Source of the DNA: Candidatus Dadabacteria bacterium
Lineage (GTDB): Bacteria > Desulfobacterota_D > UBA1144 > Nemesobacterales > Nemesobacteraceae
DNA: 34,217 nucleotides
Direction of reading: 5' to 3'
Assembly: GCA_026705445.1 (NCBI GenBank)
Contig: JAPPAR010000048.1
Span: forward strand, 1-34,217
In this document: piece after piece, positions 18,092-27,064 of the stretch
Layout of the letters: the number at the start of each line of letters is the position of its first letter
Numbering within the stretch: position 1 is the stretch's first letter
Translations under genes and position numbers: made by a program
The notes under the pieces: model-generated
Told to the model about the DNA's origin: nothing
Seen by the model: only the letters and a program-made list of their open reading frames with translations
The model's database searches: none

Positions 18092-18406
18092 TCAGGCGCT
18101 TATGCTCGTAATCTCGACGCTGGTCAGGTTCTGGCGATGGCCCGCCTTTTTCCTGTACCCTTTCCTTCTTTTGAACTTGAAGACTACTATCTTCTCGCCC
18201 CTTTTCTGCTTTACTATTCTACCCTCAACCCTGGCATTTTCAACAACAGGGCTACCTACCTTAACGTCCTCTCCCTCAGCGGACACAAGCAGGACTTCCT
18301 CAAAGTTCACTTCTTCGCCGGGTTCGCCGGAGATTTTTTCTATATCAATAACGTCGCCCGGTTTGACTATATACTGTTTTCCACCGGTTTTTATAACAGC
18401 GTGCAT
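18092..18406 (-). CDS. rplU: 50S ribosomal protein L21
   Basis: A 104-residue protein matching L21 along its length: [20 protein letters not shown] at the N-terminus, the [20 protein letters not shown] middle, and the basic C-terminal [20 protein letters not shown] signature that contacts 23S rRNA. It precedes rpmA on the same strand and lies 54 bases downstream of thpR, so the ribosomal pair may be transcribed from the tolB-thpR cluster or from a promoter inside that short gap. Nothing about the sequence is unusual. Confidence 0.97.
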   Translation of the reverse strand: MHAVIKTGGKQYIVKPGDVIDIEKISGEPGEEVNFEEVLLVSAEGEDVKVGSPVVENARVEGRIVKQKRGEKIVVFKFKRRKGYRKKAGHRQNLTSVEITSISA

Positions 18407-18460
18407 AACATCCTCCGCACTTTATGGAAGCACTATTTTGCCTGTTAGAAAATTCTTTTG

Positions 18461-19006
18461 TCAAATGCCGCTCTGAAGATTCCATGTCCTGAGGATGGTG
18501 TAGCGGGATCCCCGGGGTCCAAGCTCACTTTGAACAAGCCCGACTCTTGTAATGGAGAACTCCGTTTTGTCCGGTCGAGGAATCCTCCTGATTCCCTCGA
18601 AATCCCCTCTGATCCTGCCCAGAGTCACGTGCGGGATGAATTTTCTTTTCTCCATCTCAAACCCGTTCTGCAGGACCGCACTCTGCACTTTGTCAAAAAG
18701 AGACTGGAACTGCTCATTTTTCACAAGACCCAAGGCTAACACTCTAGGATTTCTCGAGCCTGGAAACAGGCAAAAATCGTCAAATCCAGACTCAACACTC
18801 CCCGAACCGCAAACCGCGGAACCTACATCGGCTGATATGTCCTCAAGACACGATTCATCAACATCTCCAAGAAACCTGAGCGTGACGTGAAGTTTCTCCT
18901 TCGGTTCCCACCTTACCCCTCGAAGAAAACCCCTAAGCGACTGGACGTAGCGAAAAAGCACATCTTTTGTTTCCTCGAGAAGAAAGGCCGCGATAAAAAG
19001 TCTCAA
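18461..19006 (-). CDS. thpR: RNA 2',3'-cyclic phosphodiesterase (ThpR, 2H family)
   Basis: A 2H-phosphoesterase of the LigT/ThpR group, able to open 2',3'-cyclic phosphates on RNA ends; the natural substrate is uncertain. The two catalytic HxT motifs are HVTLRFLG in the first half and HVTLGRI in the second. I place the start at TTG 19006 (LRLFIAAFLLEETKD), about 181 residues, because the family begins with MRLFIA and GGGGAG lies nine bases upstream. An earlier TTG at 19042 would overlap the end of tolB by 16 bases. It follows tolB with about 20 bases between and precedes rplU. Confidence 0.88.
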   Translation of the reverse strand: MRLFIAAFLLEETKDVLFRYVQSLRGFLRGVRWEPKEKLHVTLRFLGDVDESCLEDISADVGSAVCGSGSVESGFDDFCLFPGSRNPRVLALGLVKNEQFQSLFDKVQSAVLQNGFEMEKRKFIPHVTLGRIRGDFEGIRRIPRPDKTEFSITRVGLVQSELGPRGSRYTILRTWNLQSGI

Positions 19007-19026
19007 GAGCAAAGTCTCCCCATCCG

Positions 19027-20292
19027 CTACTTCACGCACCAAGTGGAGAACGAATCATTTTTGCCCCGGGAAAGCGGAAGCTTGTTCTCACCGTTTAAGT
19101 ACATGATGTATACCTGCCTTTTCCCCAGCCTCTTTGAAGAGAAAGTGATGTAGTGACCATCGGGAGACCACGAGGGATCCTCGTTTCTTCCCGAAGAGGT
19201 AAGCCTCTGCTGGCCCCGGCCGTCAGGTCCTACGGAGTAGATGTCGGCCTCGGATTTTTTCACTTTCACAAACGCTATACGGTTAACTAAGTGGCTTGGA
19301 GACCAGACCGGGTCGGTATTGTAACCCTCCGAGGTAATTCTTACCGCTCGACCCCCCTCGGAGCTTACCACGTATATGTTCGGCGCTCCCGCCCGATCCG
19401 ACACAAAAGCAATTTTTCTGCTGTCGGGAGACCAAGTTGGGGAGATATCTATGGCGGGAGACTTGGTAAGCCGCTTAAGTATTTCCCCTGAGGACGAGGC
19501 TATGTATATGTCCCCGTTACGGCTAAACGCCACACGGCTGCCGTCTGGAGACCAGCTCGGAGAATTGTCGAGGTGAATGCCCCGGGTTATCCTGTTGCCC
19601 TCAGCGGGGAGGCGGGTGGCCTTGAAATTCAGCAAGTAGACGTCATGGTCCCAGCTTCTGTCGGAAGTGAAGACCACTTGGCTTCCGTCAGGCGAACAGT
19701 CAGGAGAGAGAACCGAAGATCCGTGATTGGTAAGCCTTTTTGCGTTGTGCCCGTCGTAATCCATGATAAAGAGATCACTTCCATGACCGTCCCTTCTGAC
19801 AAACACTATCTCTGAGTCAAAAAAGCCGTCGAGGCCGGTAAGCTCTCTCATAAGCTCACCCGCAAACTTGTGCACCACATTCCTTATGTGGCGCGGAGAT
19901 GTCACGTATCTCCTTCTCATGCGCTCCTGCCTGCTGGCCACATCATAAACTATGAGATCGTAAGAGACCTCCCGAGGCGAAACATCAAAATTTCCGCTCA
20001 CCAGATACCTGGTTTTCTGAGCATCTAAATATTCGAAATCTATATCCTCAAAAGAGGATGAAAACAGTATGTTCACCTGGCGGACATCAAAAAGGGCCGC
20101 GTTGGTAAGATCGTTCTTCAGGACATCAGTGAAATTCTTCCCGTATACGCTTAAATCCCCCTTGGCCTTAAGCACCGCGACGGCGATCGGTATTTTTTTT
20201 ATCGGAGAAGCAACCGGGGGAAGCTGTATCTGCGCGGTCGCCAAGCAGGGAATAAACAAGAGCGTAAAGAAAACCGCAAGCGCTGATCTCAT
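19027..20292 (-). CDS. tolB: Tol-Pal system protein TolB
   Basis: A 421-residue periplasmic protein. Residues 1-20 form a signal peptide (ALAVFFTLLFIPCLATA, cleavage before QIQLPP). The TolB amino-terminal domain spans about 30-150 (IPIAVAVLKAKGDL, FSSSFEDIDFEYLDAQKTRYLVSGNF). The remainder is a six-bladed propeller of PD40/WD-like repeats, each centred on a variant of PSWSPDGSRVAFS. TolB binds Pal and helps Tol-Pal keep the outer membrane constricted and attached during division. Other tol genes and pal are not in the window. It lies 74 bases downstream of the HNH gene and close to thpR, suggesting one transcript. Confidence 0.93.
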   Translation of the reverse strand: MRSALAVFFTLLFIPCLATAQIQLPPVASPIKKIPIAVAVLKAKGDLSVYGKNFTDVLKNDLTNAALFDVRQVNILFSSSFEDIDFEYLDAQKTRYLVSGNFDVSPREVSYDLIVYDVASRQERMRRRYVTSPRHIRNVVHKFAGELMRELTGLDGFFDSEIVFVRRDGHGSDLFIMDYDGHNAKRLTNHGSSVLSPDCSPDGSQVVFTSDRSWDHDVYLLNFKATRLPAEGNRITRGIHLDNSPSWSPDGSRVAFSRNGDIYIASSSGEILKRLTKSPAIDISPTWSPDSRKIAFVSDRAGAPNIYVVSSEGGRAVRITSEGYNTDPVWSPSHLVNRIAFVKVKKSEADIYSVGPDGRGQQRLTSSGRNEDPSWSPDGHYITFSSKRLGKRQVYIMYLNGENKLPLSRGKNDSFSTWCVK

Positions 20293-20366
20293 CTTTTTTC
20301 TTTCCAGATCCCGAGGCCGCGAACGGACAATGATCTCGCGGCAAAGACATTTTCTGAGACAAAACT

Positions 20367-20963
20367 TCAGTCAGTCAGTTCAACGTTCCAGTAAGACATA
20401 TCCACAAAGTTCAGAAAAGGCTCCCACTCCTCATATCTCACGGTTTTAAAATGGAGGTTGGAAAAAATACTGGCAGCGGGCTTCACAGGTTTGGTGAGCA
20501 GTCTCATGTTCGCCTGCTCGGGAGTTTTTCCTCCCTTTTTCCTGTTGCACTTAACACAACAGCACACTATGTTGTCCCAGGTACTTCTTCCGCCCATGGA
20601 CCGCGGAATCACATGGTCAAGGGTAAGATCTCTTTTCCGAAAAGCCTTCGCGCAGTACTGGCATGTGTCCGCGTCCCTTCTGAAAATGTTTATCCTGTTG
20701 AACTTAGGCTGCTTTCTGTGATACCCCTCATACCTAACGAGAATTATCACCCGGGGAGCTTTTATAACGCTGGTAACGGTCCTTACGCAGTCGTCGGCGT
20801 CGACCGAACGGATATCCTTCCACGAATCGAAGTCAAAGGTCTCATACTCCCTGTTTACAGCCTTTGCAGCACCACCGTAAAGAAGGATAAAGGCCCTTTT
20901 CAAGCTCGTTACCGAGACAGGGACGAAAAACCTGTTCAAAACCAGTACCGGTGACTGAAGCAT
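20367..20963 (-). CDS. HNH endonuclease domain protein
   Basis: A 198-residue protein belonging to a common, conserved HNH group found in many bacterial chromosomes. The N-terminal half (LVLNRFFVPVSVTSLKRA, AVNREYETFDFDSW, VIILVRYEGYHRK) is characteristic of the group. The HNH core has two zinc pairs (CQYC and CVKC) around LTLDHVIPRSMGG and WDNIV, ending in CNRKKGG. The catalytic His, Asn and zinc ligands are intact, so nuclease activity is plausible. Its biological role is not known. It heads the minus-strand run leading to tolB, and is divergent from the small membrane peptide and lgt. Confidence 0.85.
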   Translation of the reverse strand: MLQSPVLVLNRFFVPVSVTSLKRAFILLYGGAAKAVNREYETFDFDSWKDIRSVDADDCVRTVTSVIKAPRVIILVRYEGYHRKQPKFNRINIFRRDADTCQYCAKAFRKRDLTLDHVIPRSMGGRSTWDNIVCCCVKCNRKKGGKTPEQANMRLLTKPVKPAASIFSNLHFKTVRYEEWEPFLNFVDMSYWNVELTD

Positions 20964-21078
20964 ATTAGCCGACTAATTTACCGGCTTGCGGGGGTTATTC
21001 AAGCACGCAACGACACTTTTATTTTCCTTAACTGTTCGTTAAAATTGTCATCGCCCAGCTAGGAGGAAGTCCCTTAAC

Positions 21079-21207
21079 ATGGAAATGAAAACCAACTTGC
21101 TGATTCAGATAACCCTCTGCATAGCACTTTTTCTGTCCATATTTCTTCTCGTAAGGTCAAACTCCGAAGCGGAAAAAGAACTTGAATCCGGAGAAGAGAA
21201 GAAATAA
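21079..21207 (+). CDS. 42-aa single-pass membrane peptide upstream of lgt
   Basis: An open frame from ATG 21079 to TAA 21207 encodes 42 residues: a short N-terminus (MEMKTN), one hydrophobic segment (LLIQITLCIALFLSIFLLV) and a charged, acidic tail (SNSEAEKELESGEEKK). Evidence that it is real is the strong AGGAGGAAGT ribosome site ending nine bases before the ATG, the sensible membrane topology, and the lgt ATG beginning on the next base after its stop. The GGAGAAGAG site for lgt is embedded in its last codons, so lgt translation is probably coupled to it. I recognise no family. Confidence 0.72.
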   Translation: MEMKTNLLIQITLCIALFLSIFLLVRSNSEAEKELESGEEKK

Positions 21208-21966
21208 ATGTTCCCTGAACTTCTCAGAATAGGCGATTTTCATATTACATCCTTCGGGGCGATGGTCGCCGTCTCTTTTCTTGTCGCTTTCTGGGTTTCC
21301 GGGGTGGAATTTGAAAGAAAAGGAATGTCCAGGCAACTTCATGAACAGGGTTTTCTTGCCTGCCTTGTTGGAGGCATACTCGGGGCCAAGCTCCTTTTCC
21401 TGATCGAGAACGTTCCCCTAAGCGACCTTATCTCCTACCCCATGCACTATCTTCTTCTAAGGGGAGGACTTACCTTCTACGGAGGATTTTTTCTGGCTCT
21501 CTTCGCCTTTTTCGTACTAACAAAAAAGCATAAAGAAAGTTTCTGGAGAGTTCTTGACGCCACCGCCCCGGCTCTCGCAATAGCTTACGCGACTGGGAGG
21601 GTCGGCTGTCTTCTAGTTGGAGACGATTACGGAATCGCCTCCACACTCCCCTGGGCGATGCCGTTTCCAAAGGGTTCCCCCCCGACACTTGAGGCGGTTC
21701 ATCCGACTCAGATCTATGAAACGATCATAATGTCGCTTGTGTTCTTAGTGCTGTGGAAGATAAGGAAGAAGGACAGGCCTGTCGGCTGGCTCGCCAGCAT
21801 ATATCTGGGACTCGCGGGTCTTGAAAGGTTCTTTATCGAATTCATAAGAAGCACCACTGAAAGCCCGATATCCGGCCTTTCGGTAGCGCAGGTAATGGCA
21901 CTTGCACTGATCCTTGTCGGAGCGCTCAAATACATATCTTTACGCAGACACAAGGAAGCGTCTTGA
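21208..21966 (+). CDS. lgt: Prolipoprotein diacylglyceryl transferase
   Basis: A 252-residue inner-membrane enzyme that transfers diacylglyceryl from phosphatidylglycerol to the lipobox cysteine of prolipoproteins, the first step of lipoprotein maturation. Multiple membrane segments are evident. Family motifs are LRGGLTFYGGF, the signature ATGRVGCLLVGDDYG, HPTQIYE, and the late GWLASIYLGLAGLERFFIEF. The start ATG 21208 directly abuts the stop of the 42-aa peptide gene. The next gene downstream is lnt, so the first and last steps of the pathway are encoded together. Lgt substrates include the two lipoproteins encoded at 26312-28799. Confidence 0.95.
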   Translation: MFPELLRIGDFHITSFGAMVAVSFLVAFWVSGVEFERKGMSRQLHEQGFLACLVGGILGAKLLFLIENVPLSDLISYPMHYLLLRGGLTFYGGFFLALFAFFVLTKKHKESFWRVLDATAPALAIAYATGRVGCLLVGDDYGIASTLPWAMPFPKGSPPTLEAVHPTQIYETIIMSLVFLVLWKIRKKDRPVGWLASIYLGLAGLERFFIEFIRSTTESPISGLSVAQVMALALILVGALKYISLRRHKEAS

Positions 21967-21988
21967 ACCCGCAGTTTCTCCGCTACGC

Positions 21989-23572
21989 ATGAAAACAATC
22001 CGGATAACCAGACCGACCGGAAACGAAATCCTGGCCGCAGGATCCGGGGTGCTTTTTTCCGCATCCCTTTTTTCAAGCACTCTCGGCATACTGGGCTGGG
22101 TATGCTTTGTCCCAATGCTTCTGGCGCTTCAGGGGAAAAGCGCTTCGCAGTCACTTCGACTGGGCATGATATCCGGGACATCCATGAACCTCGTCTCGCT
22201 TTACTGGCTCGTCGAGACTCTTAACAGGTTCGGTGAAATCCCCTTGCTCCCAAGCATGGCGGCCGTGTTTCTGTTCTGCGTGTACTCATCGCTTCAGTTC
22301 GGAATTTTCACCTGGTATATATCGAGATTCGGACTCTGCCGGAGAAAAAGTGTCGCAAACGCGCTCATGATCTCTTTTGCCTGGGTGGTCGCAGAGTTTT
22401 TCTTCCCGGTTCTCTTTCCCTACGGAATAGGAGTCTCCCAAGGCTACTACCCGAAGGTAATACAGGTGGTTGACACCCTCGGGGTGAACTTTCTGGGATT
22501 CCTGATGTTTTTTGCAAACGTATCGGTTTTCTACCTCGTCGACGACCTGCGACGTGGAAGAAAACCTGCGCTTGCCGCACCCGCGATCTCGATTGCCATA
22601 ATCGCAACCGTGCTCGGCTACGGATCTTTCAGGATAAACGAAATCGAGAATTTCCTTAAGACAGAGCCCCGGGTGAAAATCGGGATGGTTCAGGCGAATT
22701 TTGATTACGCGGAAAAAAACCTCGACAATGAACCGGCCATAACGGAAAAACACAGGGAAATGTCGCGAAGACTTTCGGGGGCAGACCTCGTGATCTGGCC
22801 GGAGACATCGGTTCAGTACTGGTTTCCCAAAGACAAATCGTTATACAGAATTGAAGATCAAACAGACATAGTGCCTGCGGGGCACCCGGCGCACTTCCTC
22901 ATCGGGGGGCTCTCCTTTACCCAGGATCCCATCCTGCTTGAGGACGGCTGGGACGAAGAGGACCACAAAAAATACAACACGGCCTTCCTAGTCGATCCTC
23001 AGAGTGATATCCTCGGTCACTACAGCAAGACCCGGCTTTTTCTTCTGGGCGAATATTTCCCTTTGATAAACGAGGAGCTTAAGTTCCTCAAAAGAGTCCT
23101 CCCCATGATGGGAGATCTCACCCCGGGAGAAGGCCTCAGAGTGCTTGAGGTTCCGGAAAAGAACATGAGAATAGGACCCCTTATATGCTATGAGGACATA
23201 GTGGCGAAGATTTCGAGTGACTACGTGAAAATGGGAGCCAACCTGCTCGTTAACCTCACAAACGACGCTTGGTTCGGAAGGAGTATCGCTCCCTACCAGC
23301 ACCTGCTCCTCTCAATTCCAAGGGCAGTTGAAACGCGCCGTTACCTAGTAAGATCAACAAACAGCGGCGTAAGCGCGATCGTATCTCCTACAGGAAAGAT
23401 AGAGGCCCGCACGGGGATATTCACTACGGAAAATCTGGAGGGAGAGGTGGTTCTGATCGATTCGCTTGAAACTCTCTACTCGAGGGTAGGAGACATCTTC
23501 GCATGGATAGCCCTTGCGGCGACAATTCTTTTCGTAGTGAAAAGCTACTTAGGAAGAAAATATGCTGACTAG
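21989..23572 (+). CDS. lnt: Apolipoprotein N-acyltransferase
   Basis: Adds the third acyl chain to the N-terminal cysteine of lipoproteins in the inner membrane. About six N-terminal membrane segments are followed by a periplasmic nitrilase-like domain from about residue 215. The expected catalytic triad is visible: Glu in LVIWPETSVQYW, Lys in HYSKTRLFLLGEYFP and Cys in GPLICYEDIV. LVNLTNDAWFG is also conserved. I place the start at ATG 21989 (MKTIRITRPTGN), 527 residues, because a longer frame from 21914 would overlap lgt and add a hydrophilic leader. Its last 24 bases overlap the end of the convergent hisC gene. Confidence 0.94.
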   Translation: MKTIRITRPTGNEILAAGSGVLFSASLFSSTLGILGWVCFVPMLLALQGKSASQSLRLGMISGTSMNLVSLYWLVETLNRFGEIPLLPSMAAVFLFCVYSSLQFGIFTWYISRFGLCRRKSVANALMISFAWVVAEFFFPVLFPYGIGVSQGYYPKVIQVVDTLGVNFLGFLMFFANVSVFYLVDDLRRGRKPALAAPAISIAIIATVLGYGSFRINEIENFLKTEPRVKIGMVQANFDYAEKNLDNEPAITEKHREMSRRLSGADLVIWPETSVQYWFPKDKSLYRIEDQTDIVPAGHPAHFLIGGLSFTQDPILLEDGWDEEDHKKYNTAFLVDPQSDILGHYSKTRLFLLGEYFPLINEELKFLKRVLPMMGDLTPGEGLRVLEVPEKNMRIGPLICYEDIVAKISSDYVKMGANLLVNLTNDAWFGRSIAPYQHLLLSIPRAVETRRYLVRSTNSGVSAIVSPTGKIEARTGIFTTENLEGEVVLIDSLETLYSRVGDIFAWIALAATILFVVKSYLGRKYAD

Positions 23573-24622
23573 GGCTTGGATGAGCTGATCGTTTTCCTCT
23601 CTAGTTCCAACCGTGATCCTCAGGCAGTCTGCAAGGCGTCCCTCTCCCTTGAAGCGACGGACCAGAATATCGTTTTTGACCAGCTCTTCGAAAAGAAAAT
23701 CCGCGTCCGAAACCCGTACCAGGAAAAAATTCGCGTCCGTTGGATAAACATGAATCCCCTCAATTCGCTCAAGCGACGCGCGAACTCTTTCTCTCTCGCT
23801 CAATATAAGGCTTATCTTCCGTTCAATAACCTCGGGGTTTTCAAGAGCAAAAGACATTACATCCTGACTAAAAGCATTTATGTTATAGGGAAGACGCGCC
23901 TTGTTCACTTCGTCTGCGATCTGCGGTCGTGCAAAGAATATTCCAAGTCTCGCCCCCGCAAACCCTATCTTGGACATTGTTCTCAGTACCAGCAGGTTTT
24001 CATATTTATCTATATGGGGAACATAGCTTTTTTTCGAAAAATCGCAGTAGGCCTCGTCAACAACCACCGCGCCCCCGCTTGCCTCCAGGATCTCGAGCAC
24101 TTTTTCTTCCGAAAAAGAATTCCCGGTTGGATTGTTCGGAGTCGCGAGAAAAACGATGTCAGGGTCCTGCGCGCGAATCGCCTCCAGGGTCTGTTCGAGA
24201 TCTATGTCAAAAGCCTCATCAAGCTCAACCTCCGTCACCTGTTTTCCCAGAATAAGCGACGTGATCCTGTACATTGAGAAGGTCGGGGACGGCACGAGCA
24301 CGCGGCCGCTTTTCCCCCCAAGCACCTCGACGATCATCTGTATGATCTCGTCTGAGCCGTTGCCAAGCAATATTCCATCCACAGGGAAGCCTACGGCTCG
24401 GGAAAGAGAAGTTCTTACCTCCAGAGCCTCGGGGTCCGGATAACGATTTACCGGAAGCTTCGCCAGCCGTTCGGAAAGCGCAATCTGCTCTTCTTGCTCA
24501 AGATCGTAAGGACTTTCGTTTCCATCAAGCTTCACCGAGCAGTCAATCCTCGGCACCGAGTAAGCAGATATTGGCCTTACGTTCTTAGAAATCCTGCTTT
24601 TAATTGAACCTATGTCAGACAC
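23549..24622 (-). CDS. hisC: Histidinol-phosphate aminotransferase
   Basis: A 357-residue fold-type I PLP enzyme converting imidazole-acetol phosphate and glutamate to histidinol phosphate. Motifs in order: LDGNESPYD near the N-terminus, LGNGSDEIIQMI, FLATPNNPTGN, VVDEAYCDF, and LVLRTMSKIGFAGARLG containing the PLP lysine. The length is typical. It is the last gene of the TPR-lipoprotein-HPr-hisD-hisC run, 37 bases after hisD. The 3' end overlaps the convergent lnt gene by 24 bases. The other his genes are not in the window. Confidence 0.94.
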   Translation of the reverse strand: MSDIGSIKSRISKNVRPISAYSVPRIDCSVKLDGNESPYDLEQEEQIALSERLAKLPVNRYPDPEALEVRTSLSRAVGFPVDGILLGNGSDEIIQMIVEVLGGKSGRVLVPSPTFSMYRITSLILGKQVTEVELDEAFDIDLEQTLEAIRAQDPDIVFLATPNNPTGNSFSEEKVLEILEASGGAVVVDEAYCDFSKKSYVPHIDKYENLLVLRTMSKIGFAGARLGIFFARPQIADEVNKARLPYNINAFSQDVMSFALENPEVIERKISLILSERERVRASLERIEGIHVYPTDANFFLVRVSDADFLFEELVKNDILVRRFKGEGRLADCLRITVGTREENDQLIQALVSIFSS

Positions 24623-24659
24623 CGGAGTCTCCCGTTCTAAACAGTAGCGTGAACATTAC

Positions 24660-25952
24660 TCAGGAATCCTCAATCCGTCTTTTTACCGAAAACGCATGAC
24701 CCGAAAGCCCCTCGGCGTGGGCAAGATTCATAACGGTTGTGCCGAGAGACGAAAAGCCTTTTTTCGACATCGATATGGTGCTCGGCATCCTCAGGAAATC
24801 ATAAACGCTAAGAGGAGAAGAAAACCTCGCCGCTCCTCCCGTCGGAAGAACGTGACTCGGACCCGAGACGTAATCGCCGAAAGGCTCGGTCGAGAGAGAT
24901 CCCAGAAATATTGCTCCCGCGTGTTTTATGCCTTTTAGAAGAGACTTGGGGGAACGCACGCAGAGCTCAAGGTGCTCGGGAGCAACCGCGTTTGAAAGCG
25001 CCACTGCCTGCTCCATTTTCTCGGTTACGTAGATTCTTCCGTTGCTTGAGACCGCGGCGCCCGCGATTTCCTCTCTGTCAAGCCCCCTTAGCTGTGAGAG
25101 CACTTCCTTTTTCACCTCTTTGGCGTAATCGTAGCTGGTGGTCGCGAGAATCGGGATTGACATTTCGTCATGCTCGGCCTGAGCAAGCAGGTCTGCAGCT
25201 ACCCATCCCGGCGGACACGAACCGTCGGCTATAATCAGAACCTCGGTCGGCCCTGCCAGCATGTCAATGTCGCAGAAACCATAAACCAGCTTCTTGGCTA
25301 TCGTAACATAGATGTTCCCCGGACCTACTACCTTGTCCACTTTCGTTATGCTCCTGGTTCCAAAGGCCATTGCCGCTATGGCGTGGGCCCCGCCTATTTT
25401 GTAGACGTTGCTCACCCCGGCAATTTCGCACGCCAGAAGAATCTCGGGATTCACACGTTTCCCGGAACATGGTGTGACAACGCTTATCTCGATTGCCCCG
25501 GCAACCCGCGCCGGTATGGCGGTCATGAGCACGGTTGAAGGGTACGAAGCCTTGCCTCCCGGAACATACACTCCCACCTTCTCAATTGGTCTTATCAGCC
25601 AGCCAAGTTCGTTTCCGAGCGCATCCTTGTAGGCTCCGGCCTTCGGAAGCTTCTTCTTCTGATAGGAGCGAATCCGTGAAGCGGCCTTCCTAAGGTCCCT
25701 TGCAATACCCGGTGCGACGGCTGCTTTAGCCTCTTCAAACTCGCGATCGGTGACCTTTACGTTTTTCGCAGTTACGTAAGGTCCATCAAATTTCTTCGCG
25801 TAGCGAAAAAGCGCCGAGTCTCCCTGCTCTCTGACGTCCTCTACAATCTTTTCTGTCCGCGAAACAAGCTCCGGATCGAAATGTGAGGCCGACTTCTCTA
25901 TTTCTCTTGACCTTCTTTCCAGATTTTTCGAATTTATCCTTATAATCTTCAT
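24660..25952 (-). CDS. hisD: Histidinol dehydrogenase
   Basis: Zinc- and NAD-dependent enzyme for the final two oxidations from histidinol to histidine. Motifs include WLIRPIEKVGVYVPGGKA, YKIGGAHAIAAMAFGT, KVVGPGNIYV, DMLAGPTEVLIIAD, LLAQAEHDE and NAVAPEHLEL, with the C-terminal FGDYVSGPSHVLPTGG. I choose ATG 25952 (MKIIRINSKNLERR), giving 430 residues, the usual size. An upstream in-frame start at 26057 would add 35 basic residues and overlap the HPr gene. No strong ribosome site is visible. It lies 64 bases after HPr and 37 before hisC. Confidence 0.94.
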   Translation of the reverse strand: MKIIRINSKNLERRSREIEKSASHFDPELVSRTEKIVEDVREQGDSALFRYAKKFDGPYVTAKNVKVTDREFEEAKAAVAPGIARDLRKAASRIRSYQKKKLPKAGAYKDALGNELGWLIRPIEKVGVYVPGGKASYPSTVLMTAIPARVAGAIEISVVTPCSGKRVNPEILLACEIAGVSNVYKIGGAHAIAAMAFGTRSITKVDKVVGPGNIYVTIAKKLVYGFCDIDMLAGPTEVLIIADGSCPPGWVAADLLAQAEHDEMSIPILATTSYDYAKEVKKEVLSQLRGLDREEIAGAAVSSNGRIYVTEKMEQAVALSNAVAPEHLELCVRSPKSLLKGIKHAGAIFLGSLSTEPFGDYVSGPSHVLPTGGAARFSSPLSVYDFLRMPSTISMSKKGFSSLGTTVMNLAHAEGLSGHAFSVKRRIEDS

Positions 25953-26016
25953 GGTCGTAACAGTGGTTTCCCTTAAAAACCGATTCAGTTTATCCCGCTT
26001 GCAAAATATCCCAAAC

Positions 26017-26310
26017 TCAGTTTTCCGGATCGATTCCTTCTCCGAAGCCGCTTTCAATCAGATGGGAGACTTCCTCCATCGCAAGCTCCGAGTCTTCCCC
26101 CTCTATTCTAACGGCAACTTCAGTGCCATAAATGGCCGCAAGGGACAAAACACCCAGTATGCTTTTTCCGTCTATCTCGAAACTGTCTTTCCTTATCATT
26201 ATACTGGAACTGAATCTGCTGGTCAGGGCGACCAGAACCGCGGCCGCTCTGGCGTGAAGACCCAAACGGTTCCTTATTACGAAGTTTCTTACAAGCGGTT
26301 TCTGCGACAA
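26017..26310 (-). CDS. ptsH: HPr-family phosphocarrier protein
   Basis: A 97-residue HPr-like protein. The phosphorylation site is His19 in NRLGLHARAAA. The second conserved block is DGKSILGVLSLAA, with Ser50 at the place where HPr kinase acts in other bacteria. Both sites are intact, so it should accept phosphate from an EI-type enzyme. No EI, EII, PtsN or HPr kinase gene is visible nearby, so it may serve a regulatory (nitrogen-type) PTS rather than sugar uptake. It starts one base after the upstream lipoprotein stop, which suggests translational coupling. Confidence 0.9.
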   Translation of the reverse strand: MSQKPLVRNFVIRNRLGLHARAAAVLVALTSRFSSSIMIRKDSFEIDGKSILGVLSLAAIYGTEVAVRIEGEDSELAMEEVSHLIESGFGEGIDPEN

Positions 26311-26311
26311 A

Positions 26312-27064
26312 TCAGGGTTCCTCTGCGGACCGGAAAAAAGAAATATCCGTCTTTGAGTTTACCCGTAAATTCTCGTCATAATTCACGTTGAGACTGTAAT
26401 CGGCGGTCTCAAAAAGCAGGTTTCTCGGGAAATAGGTGTCCGAGTCAATCCGTTTGAGCAACGAGAACTCAATCTTAGCCTTCTCTCCGTCAGAAAGCGT
26501 ACCCTCTACTCTGGTTATGAAGTTTCTCGGGGAATCGACCGTAACCTGAAGAGGCGTGCTTCCCGAAAACACGAAAACTATCTCCCCCTCATTCTCCCCA
26601 GTCCGCACAGAGTAACTTTTCTGGGGAATGGTAAATGGGGATCCCCCCAGCAGAAAGTTTACTATGTCCTCAACTCCGAGCTGGGGCGGGAGTCCCGGAT
26701 AAAGGTAGGAAAGTCTGAAATCCTCCGGATTCTCAAAGATCAACTCTTCCCAGTTGGTCTTCATTCTCACGCTTTCTCCATCGGAAACCACCCTCGCGAG
26801 CATCTCGCCGAAAGGAGCGAAAACCGAAACTCTCAGAAACTCCGGGCGGACGACGGTGGCTACCTGATCGAAAACAATTTTCCCCTGTAGGGACTTTATT
26901 GACACCCTAGCCCTAGCTTTTATGGAAGTGAAACCCATCTGAGTGCGTTTCGCCTTTGCCAATATGGCGGAAAGATCCGGGTGTTCGGCGGTAAAGGGCG
27001 GGAGTTTGCCGGCGCAGGAAAAAAAGAGAAAAACAAACGGAATAAAAACCCAGCTATGCCTCAT
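26312..27064 (-). CDS. LolA/LolB-like (DUF4292-type) lipoprotein
   Basis: A 250-residue predicted lipoprotein. The N-terminus is a lipoprotein signal (VFIPFVFLFFSCAG) with the likely lipidated Cys17. The body has a repeating beta pattern (TSIKARARVSIKSLQGKIVFDQVATVVRPEFLRVSVF, LARVVSDGESVRM, GEIVFVFSGSTPLQVTVD) resembling the LolA/LolB half-barrel and DUF4292 proteins that handle lipids or lipoproteins. The assignment is by fold pattern and is tentative. It overlaps the end of the TPR gene by 11 bases and precedes HPr by one base, so the three are tightly coupled. A role in envelope assembly with the TPR lipoprotein is plausible. Confidence 0.7.
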   Translation of the reverse strand: MRHSWVFIPFVFLFFSCAGKLPPFTAEHPDLSAILAKAKRTQMGFTSIKARARVSIKSLQGKIVFDQVATVVRPEFLRVSVFAPFGEMLARVVSDGESVRMKTNWEELIFENPEDFRLSYLYPGLPPQLGVEDIVNFLLGGSPFTIPQKSYSVRTGENEGEIVFVFSGSTPLQVTVDSPRNFITRVEGTLSDGEKAKIEFSLLKRIDSDTYFPRNLLFETADYSLNVNYDENLRVNSKTDISFFRSAEEP

